DNA of 64,000 nucleotides from DATBLE01 sp963764565 (GTDB lineage: Bacteria; Actinomycetota; Thermoleophilia; Gaiellales; Gaiellaceae). This document shows positions 23,339 through 34,374 of this stretch, in pieces. Location: positions 10,662 to 74,661 of the forward strand of contig CAVXTD010000022.1 in assembly GCA_963764565.1 (NCBI GenBank), given 5' to 3'. The number at the start of each line of letters is the position of its first letter. The stretch's first letter is position 1. Both the position numbers and the translations under genes were made by a program. Under the pieces are notes generated by a model. It saw only the letters and a program-made list of their open reading frames with translations. It searched no databases and was not told where the DNA came from.

Positions 23339-23713
23339 ATGACCCCGCACAGGAGGAGTCGGCCCCCCACGGGGCGAAACGGGTTGCCCGTGCCCCGTCC
23401 ACGAGACTCCCGCCGCCGGCGCGGCCGCAAGCTGACCCGCTGGGTCGCGATCGGCGTCGCCGTCCTGCTCGGCCTCCTCTACTACCGGCCCACCCACGCG
23501 TATCTCGACACAAAGCGGACGCTCGGGGCGCGGACTGCCGAAGTACGGGTCCTGGAGACTCGCAAGCGGCAGCTCGAGGCGCGGCTCACCGAGATCCAGA
23601 GCGGCGCGACCCTCGTCCGGGGAGCGCGCCGGCTCGGTCTGGTCAAGCCCGGGGAGCGCCTGTTCATCGTGCGAGGCATCCCGGAGTGGCGCCGCGCCAA
23701 CGCTCGCCGCTGA
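23339..23713 (+). CDS. FtsB/DivIC-like septum formation initiator
   Basis: A 124-residue protein with a basic cytoplasmic N-terminus (residues 1-31), one transmembrane helix (WVAIGVAVLLGLLYY), a coiled-coil (residues 58-95: TLGARTAEVRVLETRKRQ) and a short globular end RRLGLVKPGERLFIVRG. This is the FtsB/DivIC layout; such proteins link FtsQ and FtsL in the divisome. It is followed by a strong hairpin at 23741. Confidence 0.85.
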   Translation: MTPHRRSRPPTGRNGLPVPRPRDSRRRRGRKLTRWVAIGVAVLLGLLYYRPTHAYLDTKRTLGARTAEVRVLETRKRQLEARLTEIQSGATLVRGARRLGLVKPGERLFIVRGIPEWRRANARR

Positions 23714-23738
23714 CGCTCGCCGCTTGCGCGCGCTCGCT

Positions 23739-24014
23739 TCATGGGGGGAACGGCCGGTTCCCCCCATGTTCCCCCCTCCCTAACCGTCGTGCTCGCGGCG
23801 AGCGGTCGTGTGCCGCGCCCGCCGTGTCGGTCGCGGCGGCGATGTCTGCATCCACTTGCCGAGCTTCCCGCTGTCGGCGCAATTCAGACCAGCCTTTCTT
23901 TGCCGTCGCCACGAGTCCGCAGAGCGTCTTCATGGGCTCCACCGCGAGCGCCAGGTACTCCAGGCGCTTAACCCCACATTGGCTTGAAGGGTCAAGGTGA
24001 GGAGGCTGTAGCAT
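23739..24014 (-). CDS. Doubtful frame, possible fragment of a recombinase-like or unknown protein
   Basis: A 91-codon minus-strand frame. Its middle (EYLALAVEPMKTLCGLVATA, then KKGWSELRRQREAR) looks like real coding helix, whereas the end runs into the hairpin at 23741 (GGNRPFPP), which argues against an intact gene. No relative is recognised. It occupies most of the gap between ftsB and the orphan secreted protein and may be what remains of a transferred gene. Confidence 0.25.
   Translation of the reverse strand: MLQPPHLDPSSQCGVKRLEYLALAVEPMKTLCGLVATAKKGWSELRRQREARQVDADIAAATDTAGAAHDRSPRARRLGRGEHGGNRPFPP
23741..23767 (+). terminator. Hairpin after ftsB
   Basis: ATGGGGGGAAC (23741-23751) pairs perfectly with GTTCCCCCCAT (23757-23767) around a 5-nt loop. 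An 11-bp stem 28 nt after the ftsB stop is a likely transcription terminator, though no T-run follows. A degenerate copy of its right half lies at 25362-25378. Confidence 0.6.
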
Positions 24015-24047
24015 CTAGCACTATGCTGACGCGGCTGTCCCCGACCG

Positions 24048-24206
24048 GTGGTTGGCGCGCTCGTGCTTGCCGCCGTGGTTTGCTCTACGGCCTCGGGCGG
24101 CGGCGGGGTGGAGAAGGTGCAGGTCGGCGTGGGGCGGAAAGCTACCGGGTGCTCGCCACACTCGGGCCGTTCAAGGCAACGAGTCCTGCGGTCGTACGCT
24201 AGATGA
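24048..24206 (+). CDS. Short frame, possible truncated lipoprotein
   Basis: A 52-codon frame from GTG 24048 whose start (VGALVLAAVVCSTASGGGG) looks like a lipoprotein signal with a Cys at residue 12, though the lipobox is imperfect. Its TGA overlaps the ATG of the next gene (ATGA). It may be a decayed or very small secreted protein coupled to that gene. Low confidence. Confidence 0.25.
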   Translation: MVGALVLAAVVCSTASGGGGVEKVQVGVGRKATGCSPHSGRSRQRVLRSYAR

Positions 24207-25033
24207 GAAGGAGCCTCACGCTCTCGCTGGCGGTCGCGATCGTCCTCGTCGCCGCCGGGGCGACGCCAGCTCTCGGCAGGAGCCGCGCGCCGAGTGCGCC
24301 AGTCCGCTGCTGCTTCAGGGTCTCGATCGACGTGCAGGGGTCGTACAGAGACGAGTACCAGGGTACGGCGTCGAGCCAGTGGAAGGGCTCGGCGAGCGGT
24401 AGATGGGACTGGACCACCCGCTTCGTGGCGGCGTATACCGGCAAAGGTGTCGCCGTCGTGGGCGACTTCGCGATGGCGCAAGCGGGCTCGTCGAGCCGCT
24501 CCGAGTACGACATCATCTTGAACAAGCCGCTGCCGCCCAAGCACAAGAGCTGCGGCGGTGGGAAGGAAAGTTCGGCGCGAGTCGGAAGCGACAACTTCCA
24601 GCGGGTCGCGTCGCGCGGCTCGCTCATCCATGCTGCTCGCAACGTGGGCGGCTACGACCGGGCGCTGATCGTCGATACACCGCACAGAATCTCTTTCGCC
24701 TGCTCCTTCCTCGGAGAGAACGTACTCGAGAGCGTCGACACATACGCGGTCAAGGCGCCGAGCGTGGAGAATTTCCTCGGCGGGAAGAGCTTCCAGCGGA
24801 GCTGCTGGCGCAGCACGACCGCGAACCTGCCCAATCCCTTCCCACACACGGTGACCACAAGCGTGCTCCTCGGAATCAAGTTCACCTACTTCCGCAAAGA
24901 CCAGCTAAAGCAGAACCAACAGACGCTGAGCAAACTCAACGGCAAGGTAATTTCGGATCCGCAAATTCTCAGTCGGGCCGAGGACGACCAGTCCAACAAA
25001 GGCGATCCTGCCAACGGGTCTCGCTGCTTCTGA
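24203..25033 (+). CDS. Orphan secreted protein, 276 residues
   Basis: The N-terminus is a clean signal peptide (RRSLTLSLAVAIVLVAAGAT, cleavage near ALG-RS). The mature part is rich in Ser, Thr, Gly and aromatic residues with eight or so Cys (CCF, SCGGG, FACSF, SCWRS, SRCF), suggesting a disulfide-bonded extracellular fold. Codon third positions are visibly less GC-rich than in neighbours, and the gene sits in a patch bounded by related sequences (23752-23768 and 25362-25378). I recognise no domain. Transfer from another source is an inference. Confidence 0.7.
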   Translation: MRRSLTLSLAVAIVLVAAGATPALGRSRAPSAPVRCCFRVSIDVQGSYRDEYQGTASSQWKGSASGRWDWTTRFVAAYTGKGVAVVGDFAMAQAGSSSRSEYDIILNKPLPPKHKSCGGGKESSARVGSDNFQRVASRGSLIHAARNVGGYDRALIVDTPHRISFACSFLGENVLESVDTYAVKAPSVENFLGGKSFQRSCWRSTTANLPNPFPHTVTTSVLLGIKFTYFRKDQLKQNQQTLSKLNGKVISDPQILSRAEDDQSNKGDPANGSRCF

Positions 25034-25388
25034 CCCGCGCCTCAGCCGCTCAGACTCGATTCAAACGCCTCGGTTGGAACAGACGACAGGGCTCCAGTAG
25101 CTGTCGCACTTCCCGTCAAAGAGCGATACCGGTATGGGTCTCCCGCTAACGGCCGTCAGGTCTTTGCAGCGGGGCCAGACCAGGCGGCGCCGTAACTCTA
25201 TGTGCTGGACGGGACGCGTGAACCGAACATTGGACGTACCCATCGCGTACCCACCCACGCAGCGAGCAGGTGCGAGCCCGTCCAAGCCCGCTCACTCAGT
25301 TTCGCTCAACGATGCGCGGTAGCCGGGTGCTCACGAGCCCTTCCGAACTCGTGGGCACAACCGGCCGTTTCCCCCATGAGAGCGCAGC
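25034..25388. other. Non-coding or decayed stretch after the orphan secreted gene
   Basis: No convincing gene. It contains an 11-bp near-perfect hairpin at 25327-25358 (GTGCTCACGAG / CTCGTGGGCAC) that may end transcription from the plus strand, and a partial copy (25362-25378) of the ftsB terminator. A minus-strand frame at 25061-25285 (74 codons, ending WSPVVCSNRGV) is open but has no recognisable features. Base composition is less GC-rich than the flanks. Confidence 0.4.
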
Positions 25389-25409
25389 CCGCGACCCGAA
25401 GGGTCGCGG
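25389..25409 (-). terminator. Terminator hairpin of pyk
   Basis: CCGCGACCC (25389-25397) and GGGTCGCGG (25401-25409) form a perfect 9-bp stem with a 3-nt loop immediately after the pyk stop codon at 25410-25412. Position and stability indicate the end of the minus-strand transcript. Confidence 0.65.
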
Positions 25410-26822
25410 CTAAGCGACGTCGACGCGGATCACGTTCGTCGAGCCCGGGATGTTCACCGACGTGCCGGCGGTGATCACGATGCGGTCTCCGGCATCGATC
25501 AGGCCGGCGTCCCGCGCAGCGTCGACCGAACTCGTCCACAGACTCTCGACGTCCGCGGCCTCGGGCAGCAGCAACGGGATCACCCCCCACTCGAGCGCCA
25601 TCTGCTGCTCCGCATACTTGTTGTGCGTGAGGCCGATGATCGGCCGGCGGGGACGCAGGCGTGCGACCGCAGAAGCGGTGCGGCCCGTGGCGGTGGGGAC
25701 GAGAATCGCCTTCGCGCCGAGGGCCTCGGCGAGATCGCAGGCGGCATTCGACATCGCGCGCCCCACTCCCGGGTTCTCGCCCGGATCGGGCATCTGGTGC
25801 CGGTAGCCCAGGCTCGGCTCGACGGCGCGCGCGATCCGGTCCATGTAGGCGACCGCCTCGATCGGATACGAACCGACCGCCGTCTCCCCGGAGAGCATCA
25901 GCGCGGACGATCCGTCGAGCACGGCGTTGGCGACGTCGCTTGCCTCCGCACGGGTCGGCTCGGCCCGGTGAATCATCGTCTCGAGCATCTGGGTTGCTGT
26001 GATCACCGGCTTTCCCCGCTCGAGCGACTGCTGGATGATCCGCTTCTGGAGCAGCGGGACGGCCGCGACGCCGATCTCGACCCCGAGGTCTCCGCGGGCG
26101 ACCATGATCGCGTCGGTCTCCGCGAGGATCTCCCCGAGCACCTCGACCGCCTCGGCCTTCTCGATCTTCGCGATCACCTCGGCATGCGAGCCTGCATCCT
26201 CGATCAGCCTGCGCAGGTCGACGACATCCTTCGCCGAGCGGACGAACGAGAGCGCCACGTAGTCGACGCCGAGCGAAAGGGCCAGCTCCAGGTCGCCCAG
26301 GTCCTTGGGAGTCAACGAGGGGATCGGGAGAGGCACGCCGGGGAGGTTCACGCCCTTGTGCGAGCCGACGGTGCCGCCGACCATGACCGTGCAACGGGCG
26401 CGACCGCTGTCCACCTCCTCGACCCGAAGCCGGACGAGCCCGTCGTCGATCAACACCTCGTTCCCGGCAGCGAGCACCTCGCCGATCACCGCCGGCGAGA
26501 CGGGAAGATCGCCGTCGCGCGCGCTCTCCTCCGCCGCGACGACCACCTCGTCCCCGGCGGTCAGGGTTCTCGGCGCCGGGAGGTCGCCGACACGCAGCTT
26601 CGGCCCCTGGAGATCGGCGACCAGGGCGAACGGACGGGCCGCGTCGTCAGCGGCGCCACGGATCAGGTCGGCCCAGACTCGATGCTGGTCGTGTGTGCCG
26701 TGCGAGAAGTTCAGCCTGGCAGCGTCGATGCCGGCGGCCACGAGAGCGGCGAGCTGCTGTGGAGAGCTACTGGCCGGCCCGATCGTCGCAAGGATCTTCG
26801 TCCTCCTCGGGGTCCCGGCCAC
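25410..26822 (-). CDS. pyk: Pyruvate kinase
   Basis: A 470-residue enzyme of usual length. Signatures include TKILATIGPAS at the start, the substrate/metal loop VIAKIEKAEAVEVLGEIL with MVARGDLGVEIG, MLETMIHRAEPTRAEASDVANAVLDG, and LSGETAVGSYPIEAV. It makes pyruvate and ATP from phosphoenolpyruvate and ADP, the last step of glycolysis. Start is GTG 26822. It follows eno by 26 nt, so two consecutive glycolytic enzymes share a likely operon. Confidence 0.96.
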   Translation of the reverse strand: MAGTPRRTKILATIGPASSSPQQLAALVAAGIDAARLNFSHGTHDQHRVWADLIRGAADDAARPFALVADLQGPKLRVGDLPAPRTLTAGDEVVVAAEESARDGDLPVSPAVIGEVLAAGNEVLIDDGLVRLRVEEVDSGRARCTVMVGGTVGSHKGVNLPGVPLPIPSLTPKDLGDLELALSLGVDYVALSFVRSAKDVVDLRRLIEDAGSHAEVIAKIEKAEAVEVLGEILAETDAIMVARGDLGVEIGVAAVPLLQKRIIQQSLERGKPVITATQMLETMIHRAEPTRAEASDVANAVLDGSSALMLSGETAVGSYPIEAVAYMDRIARAVEPSLGYRHQMPDPGENPGVGRAMSNAACDLAEALGAKAILVPTATGRTASAVARLRPRRPIIGLTHNKYAEQQMALEWGVIPLLLPEAADVESLWTSSVDAARDAGLIDAGDRIVITAGTSVNIPGSTNVIRVDVA

Positions 26823-26848
26823 GAGCCCAAGCGTAGCGATGCAGCTGG

Positions 26849-28908
<2,060 letters not shown>

Positions 28909-28913
28909 CGGGC

Positions 28914-29930
28914 TCAACCAGTGGTCGTTGCCGACGTGGTGGTGGCCGACGTGGTCGTCGGTGCCGGCGCGAGGCCCGTCGCGTACGACGTCTTCGACGC
29001 GTACTCCTTCTTCACGTCGGCGAGCCACTTGTCGAGAGCGTCGGTCCGCTTCTGCTGGAGCAGCTGCTGCTGGATCGCCGCCTTGGCCTTCGCGAAGGGC
29101 GTCCCCTGCCGCGGCTTCGTCGTCGCGTCGGCCTTGATGATGTGCCAGCCGAACTGGGTCTTGACCGGCTTCGAGATCTCGCCGGTCTTGAGCTCGAACG
29201 CGACCTTGTCGAACTCGGGGACGGTCTGCCCCTTGGAGATGGTCAGCTGGCCGCCCTGGGCCTTCGAGCCCGGGTCCTCCGAGTACTTCTTCGCGAGGGC
29301 GGCGAAGCTGGCGCCTCCCTTCAGCTGGGCGTAGAGCTTGTCGGCGAGCTTCTTGTCCTTGACGAGGATGTGGCTGACGACACGTGTCTGCGGCGTCGTG
29401 TACTGAACCGTGTGGCTGTCGTAGTACGCCTTCGCCTCAGCCTCGGTCACCTTCGCATCGGCGGTGACCTTCTTGTAGACCGCGTCCGAGACGAGGTTGG
29501 CACGGATGTCCGAGTGCACCTCGGCGTCGGTGACGCACTGCTTCTTCAACTCCGCCAGGTACTTCTTCTGGTCGCCCTTGAAGTACTGCTTCTTCAGGCT
29601 CGTGAGCTGATCCTCGACCTGTTTGTCGGACACGGTCACGCCGAGGTCGGATGCCTTCTGCGCCAGCTGGATGCGCTGGACGAGGCTCTGGAGGATCTGC
29701 GACTGGATCGCCTGGTATTCGGGCGAGCCGGCTTTCGGGAAGGCGCGCTTCTGGAGGTCGTAGCTGCATTTCGCCTCGCCTACTCGGCGGTCCAGGGTGG
29801 TGCGCGTAATGTGCTCGCCGCCGACGACGGCCGCGTCGGCCTTCGCGAGGGAGGCACCCCCACCGCCGCCGCACGAGGCGGCGAGCAGCGCAAGCGGGAG
29901 CGCGAGGAAGAACAAAGAGAGGCGCCTCAT
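28914..29930 (-). CDS. Peptidyl-prolyl isomerase lipoprotein (SurA/PrsA-like), copy 1
   Basis: A 338-residue exported lipoprotein: signal peptide with lipobox LLAASC (Cys20), N-terminal SurA-like helical domain (residues 30-165), a parvulin rotamase domain (VVSHILVKDKKLADKLYAQL to FGWHIIKADATTK, residues 183-285) and a Thr/Ser-rich tail. It should assist folding outside the membrane. A paralogue with the same layout lies immediately upstream at 29957. Confidence 0.88.
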   Translation of the reverse strand: MRRLSLFFLALPLALLAASCGGGGGASLAKADAAVVGGEHITRTTLDRRVGEAKCSYDLQKRAFPKAGSPEYQAIQSQILQSLVQRIQLAQKASDLGVTVSDKQVEDQLTSLKKQYFKGDQKKYLAELKKQCVTDAEVHSDIRANLVSDAVYKKVTADAKVTEAEAKAYYDSHTVQYTTPQTRVVSHILVKDKKLADKLYAQLKGGASFAALAKKYSEDPGSKAQGGQLTISKGQTVPEFDKVAFELKTGEISKPVKTQFGWHIIKADATTKPRQGTPFAKAKAAIQQQLLQQKRTDALDKWLADVKKEYASKTSYATGLAPAPTTTSATTTSATTTG

Positions 29931-29956
29931 CGGCCGCCCAGCGTAGCAGCGGGGAC

Positions 29957-30937
29957 TCAGGACCCGCCCGTGGGTGCAAAGCCGTCGGCGTAGGCGGTCC
30001 TCGGCGCGAACTCCTCTCGTACGGAGGCAAGCCAGCGCTGGAAGGTCCGGTCGCGGCGCTGCGCCAGAAGCTTGCGGCGGATCGCTTCCCGCACGAGCGC
30101 AAACGGCGTCGTCTTGCGTGGGCGGGTGGTCGCGACCGCCTGGACGAGCTCCCAGCCCGACTGCGTGTGGAAGGGGGGCGAGACCGCGCCGGTTGCGAGC
30201 GAGAACGCGACGCGGTCGAGCGCGGGCGCCGTCCGGCCCAAGACGAGGGTGAGCAGCCCACCCTGACCGCGCGTCTTCGTGTCGCGCGAGTAGCGGCGGG
30301 CCTGTCCGGCGAACGAGGCTCCGGCCTCGAGCCCGGCTACCACCCGGCGGGCGGCGGCATTCGTGCTGACGAGGATGTGCCGGACGACGCGCGTCGGTGG
30401 TGTCGAATAGGCGTCGACGTGGGTTTCGTAGTACTGCTTCGCGGCCTGGGTGGTGACTGACACGTCCGCGGTCACGGCCTGGTAGACGGCCGCCGAGAGC
30501 AGTTCCGCCCGCACCGCCGAACGAACGTCCGCGTCGGTCATTCCCTCTTCCCGCAGCCTCGCCCGGTAGAGGGCGTTGTCACCACCGAAGGCATCCTGCT
30601 TCAACTGTTGGAGCCGGGCATCGACGGCGCCGTTGTCGATCTCCACGCCCAGGCCCGGCGCCTTCTGCTCGAGCTGTGCCCGCTCGACGAGCAGCCGCAC
30701 CGCCACCGTCTTCAGATCGCCGTACGCTCGGGTGCCCTCGGCCGGAAACGCCTGCTTCCGACTTCGATACGAATTGCGGGCCTGGGCGATGAGCGCCTCG
30801 AAATCCGCCCGCGTGATCGTCCGGTCGCCGACGACCGCGATCGCCGATCGGGGCACGGAGAGGGCGTCGTTCCCACAGGCCGCCGCCAGCGGCAAGGCGA
30901 GCGCGAGCGGGGCGAGGAGCAGCTTGACCGATTTCAT
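29957..30937 (-). CDS. Peptidyl-prolyl isomerase lipoprotein (SurA/PrsA-like), copy 2
   Basis: A 326-residue lipoprotein: lipobox LAAAC (Cys21), SurA-like N domain (ITRADFEALIAQARNSYRSR), parvulin domain (VVRHILVSTNAAARRVVAGL to SGWELVQAVATTR) and short tail. It is clearly homologous to copy 1 along its length (RSAVRAELLSAAVYQAVTAD against DIRANLVSDAVYKKVTAD), so the pair arose by tandem duplication. It starts 3 nt after the mfd stop. Confidence 0.88.
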   Translation of the reverse strand: MKSVKLLLAPLALALPLAAACGNDALSVPRSAIAVVGDRTITRADFEALIAQARNSYRSRKQAFPAEGTRAYGDLKTVAVRLLVERAQLEQKAPGLGVEIDNGAVDARLQQLKQDAFGGDNALYRARLREEGMTDADVRSAVRAELLSAAVYQAVTADVSVTTQAAKQYYETHVDAYSTPPTRVVRHILVSTNAAARRVVAGLEAGASFAGQARRYSRDTKTRGQGGLLTLVLGRTAPALDRVAFSLATGAVSPPFHTQSGWELVQAVATTRPRKTTPFALVREAIRRKLLAQRRDRTFQRWLASVREEFAPRTAYADGFAPTGGS

Positions 30938-30940
30938 CGT

Positions 30941-33900
30941 CTACGCCGCCTGCCGAGCCTCCAGGATAGCGTCCACCAGCTCGAGCGCCTGCCGGAAGTC
31001 CTCGTCGCGAATGGTGACCTCGTGCTTGGCAGAGGTATAGACGGCCGTGGGCGCCCGCTCCCGTAGCTCGCGGAGCTCGGCCGAGCCGAGGATCATCTGA
31101 CCGACGGTCATCCGCCCACCGCGGAAGACGAGGTACTCGGCGCCGACGCTGGCGATCTTCAGCTTCGCCGCCTGGATCGCGAACAGGTTCTCGACGGGCT
31201 CGGGGAGATCGCCGTAGCGGTCCTCGATGCCGGCCCGCAGCTCGCTCAGCTCGTCCTCGTGCTCGGTCAGCGCAAGGCGCCGGTGCAGGTCGATCTTCAA
31301 TGCTTCCGAGCCGATGTACGAGGCCGGCACGTACGCGTCCACGCGAGCGTCGATGCGCACGGGCCGCACCGCAGTGCGCCGCTGGCCGGAGAGCTCGGCG
31401 ACCGCCTCGTTGAGCAGCTCGACGTAGAGCTCGAACCCGACCGCAGCGACGTGGCCCGACTGCTCGGCGCCGAGGAGCTCGCCGGCTCCGCGAATCTCGA
31501 GGTCGCGCATCGCGATCGCGAAGCCGGCGCCGAGCTCGGTGTGGTCGGCGAGCGTCGCCAGGCGGGCGCGTGCCTCCGGGGTCAGCTCCGAGGCGGCAGG
31601 GTAGAAGAGATATGCGTACGCGGTCACGTCGGAGCGACCGACGCGGCCGCGGATTTGGTACAGCTGAGCAAGCCCGAGCAGGTCCGCCCGCTCCACGACG
31701 AGGGTGTTCGCCTGCGGGATGTCGAGGCCGGACTCGATGATCGTCGTCGAGACGAGCACGTCGGCGTCGCCTCCCAGGAACTGGATCATCTGCTCCTCCA
31801 GCTCGCGCTCCTTCATCTGTCCGTGGGCGACGAGGATGCGCAGTTCCGGGCAGAGCTCCCGCAGCCGTGCGGCGGCCTCGTCGATGGTTTCGACGCGATT
31901 GTGGAGGTAGAAGCTCTGCCCGCCTCGACCGGCCTCGCGCGTCAGCGCGAGGCGGATGAGTTCCTCGTCGTACTCGGAAACGTGGGTGCGGATCGGCCGC
32001 CGTCCCTCCGGCGGTGTCTCGATCACCGAGATGTCGCGGAGGCCGGACAGCGACATGTGCAGCGTGCGCGGGATCGGGGTGGCGGTCAGTGCGAGCACGT
32101 CCACTTCGAGCCGGAGCGAGCGGAGGAACTCCTTCTGTGCGACGCCGAAGCGCTGCTCCTCGTCGACGATCACGAGCCCGAGGTTCTTCGGGATCACGTC
32201 GCGAGAGAGGACGCGATGTGTCCCGATCAGGATCTCGACCTTGCCCGCGGCGAAGTCTGCGAGAACCGCCTTCGCGTCGGCGGCCTTGCGGAAGCGGGAG
32301 ATCATCTCGACTCGCACAGGGAAGTCGCGGTAGCGCTCGCGGAAGGTGTTCCAGTGCTGCTGAGCGAGCACGGTCGTCGGAACGAGCATCAGGGTCTGCT
32401 TGCCGTTCAGCGCGACCGCGAAAGCAGCGCGGATCGCTACTTCGGTCTTGCCGAAGCCGACGTCCCCGCAGACGAGCCGATCCATCGGGGACGGCGCCTC
32501 GAGGTCCTCCTTGACCGCCTCGATCGCGCGCTGCTGATCTTCTGTCTCGCGGTAGGGGAACTCGGCCTCGAGCTTCTCCAGCCAGTCGCTGGACAGGTCG
32601 AAGTCGACGCCGGGAGTGGTCTGGCGGCGCGCATAGAGAGCGATCAGCTCGCCGGCCAGCTCCCTCACGGACTCGCGGGCCCGGCTCTTGAGCAGCTGCC
32701 ACGCCTTGCCGCCGAGCTTCGAGAGCGCGGGTGCCTTGGCGTCGGCGCCGATGTAGCGCGACACCTTGCCGATCTGCTCGTGCGGGACGTAGAGGCGGTC
32801 CTCCCCACGGAAGGCGAGGAAGAGGTAGTCGCGGGTGACGCCTGCGACCTCCTTGGTCTCGAAGCCGAGCAGCTTGCCGACTCCGTGATCCTCGTGCACG
32901 ACGTAGTCGCCGGTGCGGAGGTCGGCGAACGACTGGAGCGCACGTCCGAGCCGGGCATCGCCACGAGGCGCGCGCTTGCGGAAGATCTGCGTGTCGGGGA
33001 GCAACACGAGCCCGTGGTCGCGCCAGACGAACCCTCGGCGGGCCGGGGCGACGGCGAAGTACAAGCCCTCCGTTGCCGGGAGCTCGGCTCCGTCCTCGAG
33101 CCATTCGACTGCCAGCTTGCGCAGCATGTTGGCGGTGCGGAGCGCGTCGCCTCGATGCGGGAAGGCGACGACGACGCGCTGACCCGCTCGGACGAAGGAG
33201 GCGAGCTCCTGCTCGGCCTCGGCGAGCCCGCGTGCGGCGACGGCGGGCCGCTGCGCCTCGAACGCGAACGGCTGGCCATGGGGGAACGGGTCGAGGATGA
33301 CGGCGCCCGAGAGCGGTGGCGGCGAGAGTTGCTCCTCGTCCCAGACGCGACGCACCTCGTCGGGCTCGAAGACGAGGTCGGGAGCACGGTCGAGCGGCCG
33401 CACCAGGTCGGTCGGGATCTGCACCGCCTCACCGTCGTCGCCGAGCCCGGGCTCGGCGAGGTCGAGCCGCCGCTCGGCCGCGGGTTGGATGCTCGCTCGC
33501 TCGAGGGGGCGAAGAGCGCGTTGCGTGAACGGCGAGAAGGCACGGATCGCCTCGATCTCGTCGCCGAAGAGCTCGATCCGAAGCGGTTCCCGGCCGGTGG
33601 TCGGGAAGACATCGACGATCCCTCCGCGGACGGCGAACTGTCCCCGCTCCTCGACCCGCTCGACGCGCTCGTACCCGGCGAGGGCGAGGCGCTCGGAGAG
33701 CCCCTCGATTCCGGGCTCGTCGCCGACGGCGAGGTCGAGACGGGCAGGCCGCGCGGCCGGCGGCGGCATGAGCTCGGCCAGCGCCACGGCGGAGGCGCAG
33801 ACGAGACCGCCCGCGCCGAGAACATCGAGCGCTCTGGCCCGCTCGCCGACGAGATGCGGGGGCGGCTGGAGGCCCGAACCCCAGCCCACACCCCGACTCG

Positions 33901-34183
33901 GTAGGAGGGCGACCTGCTCTTCGCCCAGGTACCAGGCCGCCGCCTCGGCGGCGTCACGGGCGTCGGCGTCTTCGGGCAGCAGGCAGACGAGCGGGCGCTC
34001 CAGCCGCAGGTGTAGCGCGGCAAGGAGAATGGGGAGCGCCGGGTCGGAGACCCGCGCCTCGAGCCGCGCCCCGACCGGTCCCGCTGCGAGCTCAGCTGCG
34101 AACGCGATCAGCCGCTCGCTGTCGGCGAGCTCACGCGCGAGCGCGTGCAGGGTCGGACGCTGCGTGTCGGCTGACTGGTCCAT
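30941..34183 (-). CDS. mfd: Mfd, transcription-repair coupling factor
   Basis: A 1080-residue protein, somewhat shorter than E. coli Mfd (1148). In order: UvrB-like N-terminal region (residues 1-430), RNA-polymerase-interacting CarD-like domain (LRTGDYVVHEDHGVGKLLGF, near 420), RecG-like motor domains with Walker A VCGDVGFGKTEVAIRAA and DEEQRFGV box, then the TRCF C-terminal domain. It removes RNA polymerase stalled at DNA lesions and recruits UvrA. The frame is intact. Confidence 0.96.
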   Translation of the reverse strand: MDQSADTQRPTLHALARELADSERLIAFAAELAAGPVGARLEARVSDPALPILLAALHLRLERPLVCLLPEDADARDAAEAAAWYLGEEQVALLPSRGVGWGSGLQPPPHLVGERARALDVLGAGGLVCASAVALAELMPPPAARPARLDLAVGDEPGIEGLSERLALAGYERVERVEERGQFAVRGGIVDVFPTTGREPLRIELFGDEIEAIRAFSPFTQRALRPLERASIQPAAERRLDLAEPGLGDDGEAVQIPTDLVRPLDRAPDLVFEPDEVRRVWDEEQLSPPPLSGAVILDPFPHGQPFAFEAQRPAVAARGLAEAEQELASFVRAGQRVVVAFPHRGDALRTANMLRKLAVEWLEDGAELPATEGLYFAVAPARRGFVWRDHGLVLLPDTQIFRKRAPRGDARLGRALQSFADLRTGDYVVHEDHGVGKLLGFETKEVAGVTRDYLFLAFRGEDRLYVPHEQIGKVSRYIGADAKAPALSKLGGKAWQLLKSRARESVRELAGELIALYARRQTTPGVDFDLSSDWLEKLEAEFPYRETEDQQRAIEAVKEDLEAPSPMDRLVCGDVGFGKTEVAIRAAFAVALNGKQTLMLVPTTVLAQQHWNTFRERYRDFPVRVEMISRFRKAADAKAVLADFAAGKVEILIGTHRVLSRDVIPKNLGLVIVDEEQRFGVAQKEFLRSLRLEVDVLALTATPIPRTLHMSLSGLRDISVIETPPEGRRPIRTHVSEYDEELIRLALTREAGRGGQSFYLHNRVETIDEAAARLRELCPELRILVAHGQMKERELEEQMIQFLGGDADVLVSTTIIESGLDIPQANTLVVERADLLGLAQLYQIRGRVGRSDVTAYAYLFYPAASELTPEARARLATLADHTELGAGFAIAMRDLEIRGAGELLGAEQSGHVAAVGFELYVELLNEAVAELSGQRRTAVRPVRIDARVDAYVPASYIGSEALKIDLHRRLALTEHEDELSELRAGIEDRYGDLPEPVENLFAIQAAKLKIASVGAEYLVFRGGRMTVGQMILGSAELRELRERAPTAVYTSAKHEVTIRDEDFRQALELVDAILEARQAA

Positions 34184-34286
34184 GACGAAAGGCGGAACCG
34201 CCCGGTTCCGCTCGGGTCAGTCTAGTCCCAGAGGCGAAAAGGGATCCCCGCCCGAAACGACGCCGAGTAAAGCACAGGCATCACGG

Positions 34287-34315
34287 CCCACCCCCCACCC
34301 TGGGCGGGGGGTGGG
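34287..34315 (-). terminator. Hairpin between pth and mfd
   Basis: CCCACCCCCC (34287-34296) and GGGGGGTGGG (34306-34315) form a perfect 10-bp stem with a 9-nt loop in the 191-nt gap after the pth stop. It is a likely terminator or attenuator ahead of mfd. Confidence 0.5.
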
Positions 34316-34374
34316 TAGAGAGATATTGCTGTCTCGCCAGTCGAAAGGTGTGACGGCGCCGTGCCGAATCTGGG

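Noticed and set aside
31259..33904. An 881-codon plus-strand frame opposite mfd
   Set aside because: It is the antisense shadow of mfd caused by GC-rich third positions; its composition (Arg, Gly, Ala, Glu runs) matches no protein family.
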